From: Xiphydria camelus
Taxonomy: Eukaryota > Arthropoda > Insecta > Hymenoptera > Xiphydriidae
NCBI GenBank assembly: GCA_963678675.1
Contig: OY783197.1
Location: 11,528,304 to 11,592,303 of the forward strand
Direction: 5' to 3'
DNA length: 64,000 bases
Part shown: positions 1-9,851 of the stretch, piece by piece
Layout: each line of letters starts with the position of its first letter
Position numbering within the stretch: position 1 is the first letter of the stretch
Notes under the pieces: model-generated
The model's database searches: none
Told to the model about the DNA's origin: nothing
Seen by the model: only the letters and a program-made list of their open reading frames with translations
Made by a program: the position numbers and the translations under genes

Positions 1-59
1 TGCAGCACATACAGCTTGTATATCAAGTTTTAGAGGCGCCATTATTTAATATGGGACAC

Positions 60-270
60 TTTTGCTGAATGCGACGAATGCCAAACAGTCAAACCGACGG
101 AACAGCGACGAATGCTTGCAAATATGTGGTGTTTGCGAACGTTTGCGAGCGTTGGGCCTGGTGTGTATGCATCTCCCGTACAAAGTTCTCGAACATTTGA
201 AAACGTTTGCGAACGTTAGCGATCAGAGTTCGCGAATGCTTTTCTGGTGTGTCCGCGCCTTTAGAATTAT
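60..270. repeat. Degenerate GCGAACG/TTCGCAAA-rich repeat
   Basis: The stretch is built from imperfect copies of words such as GCGAACGTTTGCGA and CGAATGCTT on both strands. A similar composition recurs at 26818-27040, which also contains CATTCGCAAACGTTCGCGAA. It looks like an old non-autonomous transposon with internal short palindromes. No clear ends or target duplication could be found. The 270-496 flank holds only simple AT sequence, a run of G near 400-412 and a C-rich patch. Confidence 0.35.
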
Positions 271-496
271 TAACTTGAAGTTGGCATGGGGCAAAATGTA
301 TCTAAATTAGAGCGGCAGTGAATGTGTTAAAGTTCTTTCTTTGTTTATTTATTTATTTATTTTTACTTTAAAAAATACTTATGATATTTTTGTTTGTAAT
401 TGGGGGGGGGGGGGCAACCCCCTGCCGACACCCCGCCGCGAACAACACCCTGCCCCGAACCCTGTCAACCTCGTATTTGACACTTTGAGACTTTAT

Positions 497-2115
497 TTAT
501 CTTTGAGACTTATTTCTGGTTATCGTAAATGCCAAGCGAATAGGAAACTGAGTTCGCTTTAAAACAAATGGCATATCTACGTCACTTCGCGTGTCTAGCG
601 TTATCCTTGGAATTTGAACGATCTCTCCTTTTTTATCGCCTGTTAATATTTCACACAACAGTACATTTTTTGTGATCTGTCGTACAACCAAGCGGGTACC
701 ATTGCACAGACCATCTGAAATACAGATATTACGCAAGAGCATAACTATACACCTATTCTTCAACTCAAGCTTAGCCAGCGGAAGGCCCAACGGCGTAAGA
801 GAAGCCAGGTATTCTGGTGGGTACTGCAAGTTGACGTTCTCTCGATCAGTTTCATCACCGCTAAGAGAATCGGCTTGATCGATTGACATGCAAACCACAA
901 AATCACCCGGTAGTTGACCAAGAATGGACCGATTAATTTTTTGACTTCATCATTATGCGCCGCGAGGATGGCTCTCGTACTCATCTCTTCGGTGGCAATT
1001 TCATATGGGTATAGTTCGTCGATGACGTCGTCACACAGCATATCCTCCGGTATGTTCAAAGTTTCCATGACGTTGTTGCCTATGTCCAAAAGCCAATGGG
1101 CAAACTCAATGGAATCCTTCTCCGCCCGCATATTTTTTTTCAATCGGAGCTGCACAAAATCAAGTCATAATCGACTATTTTTTATACAGGCATCAAAAAC
1201 TTCCTTGCGACCACCCTCTTTAACCACTGGCAGTACTTGCCGGAAGTCGCCGCCCAATATTAGCGTCTTGCCGACGAAAGGCGTATCGCAATCAAATACG
1301 TCACAGAAAGTTAGGTCGATCGACTCCAATACCGCGCGCGGAATCATAGACGCCTCGTCCCACATGATAACGTCCAATAACGATAATTTTTGTTTGAGCA
1401 TGCGCGTCCAATTAAGTGTGTTGGTTTCGTGGCTCGGGTTTAGTGGTAGATTGAATGTCTTGTGCGTCGTCCTTCCGTACGGAAGCAGTATCGCAGCTAT
1501 TCCAGTCCAGGCAATCGTTGCAATGTTTTTTTTTATAGATGCTTGCAATAATGAACCAAGCACTTGTAAAAAAACGTCTTACCGGTGCCTCCAGGTCCAT
1601 CAATGAAGAACATTTGTTCCTGTGTTTCACTGAGTAATACGTGAGTAAAGTTTTGTATACGGTCAAAAATCGCGCGTTGGTCGGCATTCAGTTGTGCGAA
1701 TATAACTTCGAACATCTCGCACGGTGTTCGTCTAACGTCAAATCTTCTTCAACGGTAGTGTCGGTCATCACAGTCTGCCCTTCGACGAATTGAGGTAAAC
1801 CGAATTGTATGAGGGTCATGCCTTCTTTGACCAATAAATGTTGGATGACGGCAAGAGCCGTAGTTTCGTTGCTATCCTCTGAGAGTTTGGATTTGAATCG
1901 CTCCCAGAGGATAGCGCCGTCAATCTCCCCACATATCAAAAGGTAGGTAAAGAAATGTCTCAAACGAAACGGCATCATGGTTTCGGCAGCGTCTCCCATG
2001 ACTTCCATTACGAAATCTTCGGACTTCGCCAATCCGGCAGCACGGGCGGCCTCTTTGAACGTAGCATATATACATATATAACTCCCCGTCCACCCGGTGT
2101 AAGTCCTCGAAACAC
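497..2115 (-). pseudogene. Helitron PIF1-type helicase domain, downstream half (broken)
   Basis: Reading right to left, the translation gives a Helitron region before the helicase (conserved FEDLHRVDGE near 2090 and a MPFRLRHFF stretch near 1970), Walker A as GPGGTGKT near 1590, Walker B as DVIMWDEAS near 1370, GGDFRQVLP near 1240, and the C-terminal FPIRLAFTITRNKSQ near 505. These motifs define the PIF1 helicase that unwinds DNA during Helitron rolling-circle transposition. The pieces lie in different frames (1688-2032, 1533-1715, 1165-1563, 760-1155, 497-898), so at least four frameshifts have killed it. It stops inside the last helicase motif at about 497. The upstream Rep half continues at 9852-11860, beyond a 7.7-kb insertion. 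There is no doubt about the family; activity is excluded for this copy. Confidence 0.9.
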
Positions 2116-2118
2116 GTA
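2116..2118. other. 3-bp target duplication GTA (left)
   Basis: GTA precedes the left terminus TAGACGGAGAGCC, and the same GTA follows the right terminus at 9852-9854. Deleting the element and one GTA rejoins the Helitron coding sequence in frame across the KGPT/CFEDL junction. A 2-bp TA duplication would not restore that frame. Confidence 0.8.
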
Positions 2119-2589
2119 TAGACGGAGAGCCAGCGACGATTTTAGTTAAGGAATTTCAAGCAGGCTGAAAATTTTAATTTGCGTTAAAGAAAGATTACTG
2201 AACGTAGAATGACTGGTCTGCCAGTCGTAGGTGGCCGGGTTTACCTACCCTGGGTGCCCAAAGGGTTAAAGTCTCTGTTTAACTTTGAACTCGATTATCT
2301 CGAAACGCAGTGGAGATATGTCAAAAATGCATAGTATCTTTTTTACAGTAAAAATAGAGATAAATACTTTTTATCTAAACTTTTCTTCGATATCTGCAAT
2401 CGATTTCGAGATAATCGATTTTGAACTTGCTCTTCAACCACGGCGTCTATCCCAATTTTATTATATATTAGGCAAACTAAAAATTGTAGGTGATACAAAA
2501 GGCATATAAGAGATTGTTTATTTAAAATGGGAGACCAAAATTCCATCGTAAACATACCGGCAGATCTGTGCTAAAACCGGTCCTAGACA

Positions 2590-3630
2590 ATGCGTGCATT
2601 CGGCGAATATTCGCCATTCGTGATCCTCACACGCTGTTTTCATGCCCTCACAGGCTGTGATTACAACCCGGCCTTCTTCCGAAAGGGTAAAGTACAACCA
2701 TATAAAATACTGAAAAAATCAAAAAGACATCAAGAAGCATTTATTTCCATGGGCGACTTGAACGTCTCAGAAACATGCAAAGACACATTTGGCGTATTAG
2801 AGGAATTCATATGTGAACTATACCGTATGTCTGACAGCAAGCGCAACAGGAGCTGTGACCTGAAAATTTGACTTCGGCAGTGTTTGGAGGATGCTCGAGT
2901 CACTCATAAACGCTGCTCGCACAGCGTAAGGGCGAAAAGTGTCAAAATGTCTGATTTCTCGATAGCTGTCAATTATTTCTTATTTGTGAGTGACTTGAGC
3001 ACCCTCCAAACACTGCCGAAGTCAAATTTTAGGTTACAGCTCCTGTTGCGCTTGCCGTCAGACATACGGTATAACATGAAAAACATGACCAACATCAGTG
3101 AGTCAAGGTATTCTATTTTTGCGAAAACGTTCTTAGTCAAAAAACCAGATGAGCCGTTTCAACGTAATATAAAAGGCTTCGATTCAGCACAAATGCCACC
3201 GTGTCAAAGTGAGTTACGTCAGCAATTATTGAGAACCAAATACATCACGACTATTTGGAGAAATGCAAATTTAAAAGATCCAACAGACTTAATACCACTC
3301 AACAATGGATGGACAGAAATTAATAATTGCTACGATTTCGTATGGTTTGAGGAAGAGCAATTTCCGCCAATGGTCGGTGATGCCATCACGTCATACAACT
3401 TCAATGATGATGGGAGTCTCCCAGGTCAGTTATTTTATAATAAATTCGTTTATAGGCATTTAACCCGTCAGTAATAAATATTAATTAATCGTGTAGATGA
3501 TGACATCGAATTTGACCGCATGCAAGTGATTTCAAATGAAGATAGCAACGATATAGATGTAGATGAAGAATCAGATGAAGATAGTCGAGAAAGTGAAGAA
3601 GACAGCGATTTAAAAAATAATTATTACTAA
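2590..3630 (+). pseudogene. Transposon ORF with HALTGCD motif, C-terminal part
   Basis: The translation carries FHALTGCDYNPAFFRKGK (about 2635-2690), then a GDLNVSE...LEEFICELY segment. After the MITE it continues with ESRYSIFAKTF, MPPCQSELRQQLLRTKYI, IWRNANLKDPTDL and a GWTE...WFEEEQFPP segment. This matches a protein family I know from arthropod and cnidarian transposons, where HA(L/F)TGCD follows a PIN/XPG-like nuclease-type aspartate cluster; the family function is not established. An intron with GT at 3425 and AG ending 3496 fits in frame and leads into an acidic Asp/Glu/Ser-rich tail that stops at 3628-3630. A 247-bp MITE at 2823-3069 interrupts it. The 5' portion of the gene is missing or unrecognised, so the first ATG at 2590 is unlikely to be the true start. 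Confidence 0.6.
2823..3069. mobile_element. Foldback MITE, CCGTATGTCTGAC family, copy 1
   Basis: Arms begin CCGTATGTCTGACAGCAAGC and end with its complement, flanked by TA at 2821-2822 and 3070-3071. Removing it with one TA restores the HALTGCD reading frame. The same termini occur at 62347-62488 inside a LINE. TA duplication and short length suggest a Tc1/mariner-mobilised MITE (inference). Confidence 0.85.
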
Positions 3631-3824
3631 CCCTTTCACTATCGAATTTTTATTTTACAAACAAACAAATTTTTTTCCCCTTGATATTTTCAATTTATTT
3701 TATTTTTTAGTGAAGGTGAACATTTTTTAAACAGTATCTACTATTTTTGAGTTATGAAACATGTACAAATATGTACGCTGGTAGTGAAAGGTGATGAATT
3801 ACTATGAAAATTTATTAAGGTATA

Positions 3825-4908
3825 CAGGGTGTCCGTAAAGTATGGAAACGGTTGAATATCCCGAAAAGTACGCTTCAGAACGGGAAACGAAAAAATACGT
3901 ATCCGATATTTTTTAAAAAACTATCAAATGCCAATATTGATCCCACACCCCAACCCCTGCGGGCGGGGCAGGGGGAAGCTTCAAAATCTTAAATAGGAAC
4001 CCCCACTTTTGATTGCATATTCGCATTCTACATTAAAAACTACATAACTTTTATTTAAACATTTTTTCGATTCGTGGCAGATGGCGCTATAATCGACGAA
4101 ATTCAATTTTTTCGGTTTTTGCAATTGAGAGTCGATTTATTCGATTCTGCAATACAATTGCGATAGAAATTTACATTTTTTATTCTCATACTTGATATTT
4201 TTGTTAAAAATTTAATTCAGTTTTGCAAATTTGAAGTGCAGATGCGTTCTGTACCTGGAATTCCCCCGGCGGACGGTATATTCCGGGAATCGTAGCTATT
4301 CTTTCACTAGTAGTCCGTTTTAATGATATCCGTTAACCTGAGTACACGTAAACAGGTACCGCTAATTGCCGGGCCTTCCGGACCCTCGATCCTCGATGTA
4401 TTCCGAAAGGAATTATCCTTGAGTAATTAGCTTATTTCCTCTAACGGAACTTAGTGCGTCACGGGGAATTCCAGGTACAGAACGCATCTGCACTTCAAAT
4501 TTGCAAAACTAAATTAAATTTTTAACAAAAATATCAAGTATGAGAATAAAAAACGTAAATTTCTATCGCAATTGTATTGCAGAATCGAATAAATCGACTC
4601 TCAATTGCAAAAACCGAACAAATTGAATTTCGTCGATTATAGCGCCATCTGCCATTAATCGAAAAAGATGTTTCAAATAAAAGTTATGTAGTTTTTAATG
4701 TAGAATGCGAGTATGCAATCAAAAGTGTGGTTCCTATTTAAGATTTTGAAGCTTCCCCCTGCCCCACCCACAGGGGTTGGGGTGTGGGATCAATCTTGGT
4801 ATCATTTGATAGTTTTTAAAAAAATATCGGATACGTATTTTTTCGTTTCCCATTCTGAAGCCTACTTTTCGAGATATTCAACCGTTTCCATACTTTACGG
4901 ACACCCTG
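3825..4908. mobile_element. Foldback element with CAGGGTGTCC ends (1084 bp)
   Basis: The element begins CAGGGTGTCCGTAAAGTATG and ends with the complement, flanked by TA on both sides. The arms are near-complementary over about 400 bp each, with only a small centre around 4300-4420, so single strands would fold into a long hairpin. No ORF worth reporting. Elements with the same CAGGGTGT start but different interiors lie at 20248-20815 and 56840-57305. Confidence 0.85.
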
Positions 4909-4913
4909 TATAT

Positions 4914-5206
4914 GATACACACAGAGTAATAGATAATATTCTTATTTATTATGATACTTTACATAACAGTTAGACTTTTTTGTCAGACATAAATGTACAT
5001 TGCATTTGGAACATTTTGTAACATAAATATAAAACATTTATTTCTTGCATAACTGGCAATGAAAAAAATTACCATGGGAAAGTAAAAAATCCTTGGAAAT
5101 GTCATTAATATTTTGCCATCCATTATCTTCAAAATCATTGATAGTGATAATCGACTTTGAACTTGCTCTTCAACCACGGCGTTTATCCCACTTTTACCCT
5201 ACCTTA
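4914..5206. other. Remnant of outer element including a second copy of its inner TIR border
   Basis: No gene is seen. Around 5150-5190 the sequence CGACTTTGAACTTGCTCTTCAACCACGGCG repeats the 2415-2450 region almost exactly in the same orientation. The HALTGCD ORF is therefore bracketed by direct copies of this border, as if part of the element were duplicated. Confidence 0.4.
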
Positions 5207-6312
5207 AATGGAACTATAGTATATTGTGCAACAATGGCTGAAAGTTGGCGATTGCCGACGAGTGTGAAGTTTGCTGCCCGAGCGAAGCGAGGGCTGCAAT
5301 CACATTCGACGGTGCCACCTTTGGTCCGTGTTGCACACGATACATTTTATAATAAGTGCATGCAAGTGGTGGTTTTCATGCTAGTTTTCAGGGACGAAAG
5401 TGAACGAAAATTCACCCAAGGGACGAAAGTGAACGAAAATTCACCCAAGGGACGAAAGTGAAGCAAGTATAAACTGCGCATGCGCGAGCTCAACTTTTCT
5501 ATCCTAGCTTGCAATTTGCTATTTTCGTCGTCGTTCGTTATAAAATAGTATATTGTGCAACAAGGGCTGAAAGTTGGCGATTGCCGACGAGTGTGAAGTT
5601 TGCTGCCCGAGCGAAGCAAGGGCTGCAATCACACTCGTCGGCGCCAAATTTGGTCCGTGTTGCACACGATATTTTTTATAACAATTGAATGTAAGTAGTG
5701 CTTTTCATGCTAGTTTTCAGGGACGAAAGTGAACGAAAATTCACCCAAGGGACGAAAGTGAAGCAAGTATGAACTGCGCATGCGCGAGCTCAACTTTTCT
5801 ATCCTAGCGTGCAATGTGCTATTTTCGTCCCGTAAAACTAGCATGAAAAGCACCACTTTCGATGCACGTGTTATAAAAAAAATATTTCGCTCGGGCAGCA
5901 AACTTCACACTCGTCGGCAATCGCCAACTTTCAGCCCTTGTTGCACAATATACTATTTTATAACACGTGCATCGAAAGTGGTGCTTTTCATGTTAGTTTT
6001 ACGGGACGAAAATAGCAAATTGCACGCTAGGATAGAAAAGTTGAGCTCGCGCATGCGCAGTTTATACTTGCTTCACTTTCGTCCCTTGGGTGAATTTTCG
6101 TTCACTTTCGTCCCTGAAAACTAGCATGAAAAGCACCACTTGCATTCACTTGTTATAAAAAGTATCGTGTGCAACACGGATCAAAGTTGGCGCCGACGAG
6201 TGTGATTGCAGCCCTCGCTTCGCTCGAGCAGCAAACTTCACACTCGTCGGCAATCGCCAACTTTCAGCCCTTGTTGCACAATATACTATCGTCACCACTT
6301 TATGGTCGTCTG
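5207..6312. repeat. Cluster of two interspersed inverted modules (A and B)
   Basis: Module A starts ATAGTATATTGTGCAACA, contains AAAGTTGGCGATTGCCGACG and GAGCGAAGC(G/A)AGGGCTGCAA, and ends TGTTGCACACGATA; it occurs near 5217-5353 and 5547-5685 forward, and in reverse at about 5890-5955 (partial) and 6160-6295. Module B contains GGGACGAAAGTGAACGAAAA, GCGCATGCGCGAGCTCAACT and ends near CATGAAAAGCACCACT; it occurs near 5360-5540 and 5697-5880 forward and 5960-6150 reverse. The GGGACGAAAGTGAACGAAAATTCACCCAA unit is tandemly doubled at 5391-5450. Single copies of A and B lie at 35312-35457 and 36720-36885. The order A-B-A-B-B'-A' implies repeated insertion or foldback amplification. Confidence 0.7.
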
Positions 6313-6412
6313 CCGACCCTTTCCGGCGTCCATTTGGTCTGCCAATATTTTTCCCCCTATTAGGCGAATGCCACTTTAATATATTAAAACGTGAGCCTGC
6401 TTGAAATACCTG

Positions 6413-9400
6413 AAGGGGTAAGGCCACCATGCGCGTCAGAAAAGAAGGACGATTTTGGGCATTTTTTTTAGGAGTAGAGTAAAAGCTGTAGAATTTTCTT
6501 ATAAAATACTTTATCAAGTATCTTTAATGGTACAAAAAAATTTTTTTGTCAATTTTTGATTAAGAAATGGCCGCTCTAAGATCCAGTTTCTACGACGAAT
6601 TTTTTTGGAGGTCCAAAACGGGCGTACCGGCTGTACCCTCAAACGTGATCCTAGAACAAAAATCCAAAAATTTTTCTTTAATATATATCATAAACTAGTA
6701 GACCACGTAGGGAATTCTAAAGATATCGAATTTTCGAGAAATGGCATATGAAAAAAAAGTTTACGTTTTCACATAAGAATTTTATATTTAACCGTTTATA
6801 TAAAAAAAGTTTACTACATATCGAAAAATCCCTACGTGTGGTCTATTAGATTATATAATATAAAGATACTCTTAAAATTTGAAGGCAATCGATAAAGATT
6901 TGTAGCCGCTATCGGTACGCCCGATTTGAAAAACGGTGTTCTGAGAAAAACGCGTTAAAAATTTTAAGTAACATTTTACGATCGAAAATTATAGTATACC
7001 TTTAATCCGCGATGCCTGCACCGTATAGTTGGCCTTCTATGTTAATGTTTCTTCTTTTCTGGCCGATTTTGAGGCAATTCGAGCTGTTTTTGCAGCCTCA
7101 GTCAGCGATCGGTTCGAAAAATCGATGCGGAGTTCGTCTGCCTTAACGCAGAAATTGTAACAATTGCTTCCAACTGTCATGTCCAACTGTCGTATAACTT
7201 GCATTATACTACAAATTTCATCGTTGAAAGTGCATACGGCAAGATTCCCAGCAATGTCCAGTATAGTTTTTCCGCTTGACGTAGATTTTGGGGCCATTGA
7301 CCACACCGTTGCGTTTAAACTTTCATTACTATTTTGCGTGAAACCACCTAAGTATCGATGTAGAAGGTTGTCGCTGCTCAACTCTTCGTAGACGGGCTTG
7401 ATTGCTTCGAAAACTGTTTTCGATAGAGGCGGTTTATGTGAAAATGTAGTTAATGTATTGGTGGCTTTTGCCTTTTGCCACAAACACCATGCATTTTCAC
7501 CAGCTGGACACTTACTGTGTTGAGGATTTTCATTCGTTGACAGCTTATGATAAGCCGTGTACATGTGACTGCGTCAGTGTGTGTGTGGCGCTACTGCGCA
7601 TACTATTCGCGCAAGCTGGATTATCTCAACGGGAAAACATTTTAGAGAAAAACGTTTAATACAAAACTTTAAGGATTTTCCCGTGGCTACCCAGGGGTCG
7701 TATTGGATTTGACCTTGACCGTGACCTTTAAGGTAATATCAAATGCTTTCCTAAACCGTTCATCCGATTGCGATGAAACTTTGGGGAATGGTTGGACGCA
7801 TGCCCGCGAAGGTTTCTGAGTTAGTAAATCTTATACAGAGTGTTCAAAAAGTCGAACTATACTTGTTTCTACAGAGTCGTGATTCCTGCGAATAGCCAAC
7901 CCATAGTAAATTGAAAGCTCATCGATAAGTTTATTCGTTAATTTTCTCTTCCCGCCGAGACCGCGTACGTTCTTTTTTAAATTTCTTAGCCTAGTGCCCA
8001 TTCTTTTCTGCACATGATCGATGCATTCTTTTTTTTGTACAGCGAAATTCTCATACGGCTCAGACTTTAAAAGACCTGTAAAGGTTTTACTATCGCCATC
8101 TCCAATATAGCTGCCGTATTTTACTTGATATAAACTTTCAGAGCGCTGAAACATGTCGATAACTGAATCCACCTCCATTTTGCCAGCCGACCCTGTATGA
8201 TTTATTTGACAATTATTTTCATGTCTCGAGCCACTCATCATATTCTGCAGTGTCACTTTTTTTTTTATAATATTCGCAAGCCTTGCAGTAACTGGATTTT
8301 ATTATTATGTCGATTACTTTGCCAGTATTCCATCCGATCAAAGACAACAAACCGAATAATGATGAAAATCCCCGCTTTTTCTCCACGAACCGTCTCCTGA
8401 TACTATCAATTCATAGGGTAAATCTTTTCTTGCATTCTCTTCTTTTTCTATTTTTACTGCATTTTTCATGCTAGCCTTGCAAGCACTTTCAGTAGCATCA
8501 CAAATAATTTTGACTACTTTATCATAAAATGAGTGAAATATTGGCCGAGGAAGTTCCACAAAAGCACAGAACTTCTTTATTCAGTGTAAACCTACTCCAA
8601 GCAGTCGCATAGCTATAATAATTCTTCTATTGATGTCATATGCTTTGTTATTGATGAGTGGACAATTTGGAATTTCAGTTTTCGCACACTTTTCACAAGA
8701 CACAACTATTTTAAAACCAAGTCCGCGTATACTACTTTCAGTAAATGTGACGCCCGAATCGCATACTTTACACTTCACTACTGACGAAATTGCTGAAAAA
8801 ACAGCCACAAAATTAATAAAACGATAACCGAAGGATGCATCAACTTTGATATTACGAGCATCGTCACTTAGTTTCAACTTCCTAGCGGACGTGCCGACGC
8901 TTTCGGCAGGATCGTGTGCCTCCGCTTCATAACGGTTTGCAGGTCGCTTTCGTGACATAGACGGCTTTTTTAAAAAAACGTTGTCCACCTCGTTTAGCTT
9001 TATAGCCACCATATTTTGATTTATCACACATTTTATTCACGAATTTCAGTAACTCGTAGTAAAAGACTGCTTCGGGCGAATGCTAAGCCGAGACTAACTA
9101 AGCCGAAAGAACGCAGGCCGAGAGCCTGGTCCAGCTTATCTTACGTCGGAAATAATAAATATATCAAGTTCCAAAATATCGGAGCGCGGGTACGACGCAC
9201 GATGCACCAAACCACCCGAGCGCCGCTTATCGTACATAGAAAATAAACATTACGAGCTTCTCAAGTTGCCCTAACGCCGTAGCGACTCAAGTGGAGCGGT
9301 AGAGACCGTACAGTTCGCTGTAATGCTAAGTGTTAACGCGCCGCGAGGCGCCCCTGCAAATTGACGTAAACGACCGGTTCGAGATTTTTTTCGACCATGA

Positions 9401-9496
9401 GACCTTTTTTTTTCTTATTCTTGAGGGTTTAAGGAAGGTTTTAAGCTAATAAAAAAAATTCTATTTTTTAAAAGCTGCATGGTGGCCTTACCCCTT
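6413..9496 (-). mobile_element. Mutator-like element, 3.1 kb, nested
   Basis: The left end reads AAGGGGTAAGGCCACCATGC and the right end is its reverse complement (GCATGGTGGCCTTACCCCTT). It contains a minus-strand Mutator-like transposase. No matching 8-10 bp target duplication is visible at the present flanks (CTG|AAGGGG and CCCCTT|AAGTA), so it may be old or one flank may be rearranged. Non-coding interior 6500-7030 is AT-rich and holds several near-identical ~100-bp phrases. A related short element may be 21759-22500. Confidence 0.75.
7037..9027 (-). pseudogene. Mutator-like transposase (DDE), broken
   Basis: The N-terminal part (from MSRKRPANRYE) has a Lys/Arg-rich leader and Cys pairs typical of a zinc ribbon (VVKCKVC near 8775, SCEKCAK near 8690, YCKACEYYKKK near 8280). 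The catalytic-type segments follow: SGDGSW (first Asp, ~8390), YIGDGDSKTF (second Asp, ~8100) and FTQNSNESLNATVW (Glu, ~7340). This order matches the insect Mutator-like transposase family. Damage includes an in-frame TGA at 8581-8583, frameshifts near 8380 and 8218, and about 300 bp of foreign sequence between ~7565 and ~7870 that replaces coding sequence. The inserted piece has an ACAGAGTGTTCAAAAAG start near 7836. The gene lies alone in its element, in opposite orientation to the HALTGCD ORF. Confidence 0.85.
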
Positions 9497-9851
9497 AAGT
9501 AAGTAGTTTTTTTCCACCCCTTTGGGCACCCAGAAGAGCAAGTTCAAAATCGATTATCTCGAAATCGATTGCAGATATCGAAGAAAAATTTAGATAAAAA
9601 AAGTGTTTATCTATATTTTTACTGTAAAAAAGATACTACGCATTTTTGTCATATCTCCACTGCGTTTCGAGATAATCGAGTTCAAAGTTAAACAGAGACT
9701 TTAACCCTTTGGGCACCCAGGGTAGGTAAACCCGGCCACCTACGACTGGCAGACCAGTCATTCTACGTTCAGTAATCTTTCTTTAACGCAAATTAAAATT
9801 TTTAGCCTGCTTGAAATTCCTTAACTAAAATCGTCGCTGGCTCTTGGACTA

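Larger units (their letters stand above)
2119..9851. mobile_element. 7.7-kb DNA transposon with TAGTCC/TAGACG ends and long TIRs
   Basis: The left end (TAGACGGAGAGCCAGCGACG) and the reverse complement of the right end (TAGTCCAAGAGCCAGCGACG) start inverted repeats of about 320 bp (2119 to ~2440 and ~9535 to 9851). It is flanked by a 3-bp GTA duplication and sits inside the Helitron gene. Its interior holds a plus-strand HALTGCD ORF (2590-3630), a CAGGGTGT foldback element (3825-4908), a cluster of inverted modules (5207-6312) and a nested Mutator-like element with its own ends (6413-9496). Once the nested pieces are removed, the HALTGCD ORF is the only own coding content visible. Related ends occur at 30288-31568, 35498-36368, 58553-60524 and 29851. 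The 3-bp duplication and nuclease-like ORF recall the Academ group, but that is inference. Confidence 0.8.

Noticed and set aside
5347..6124. Several 60-120-aa ORFs sharing peptides
   Set aside because: They share sequence only because modules A and B are repeated DNA; both strands are equally open.
2119..9851. TA as target duplication of the 7.7-kb element
   Set aside because: A TA-based excision would put the Helitron out of frame, whereas GTA restores it; other copies also show triplets.
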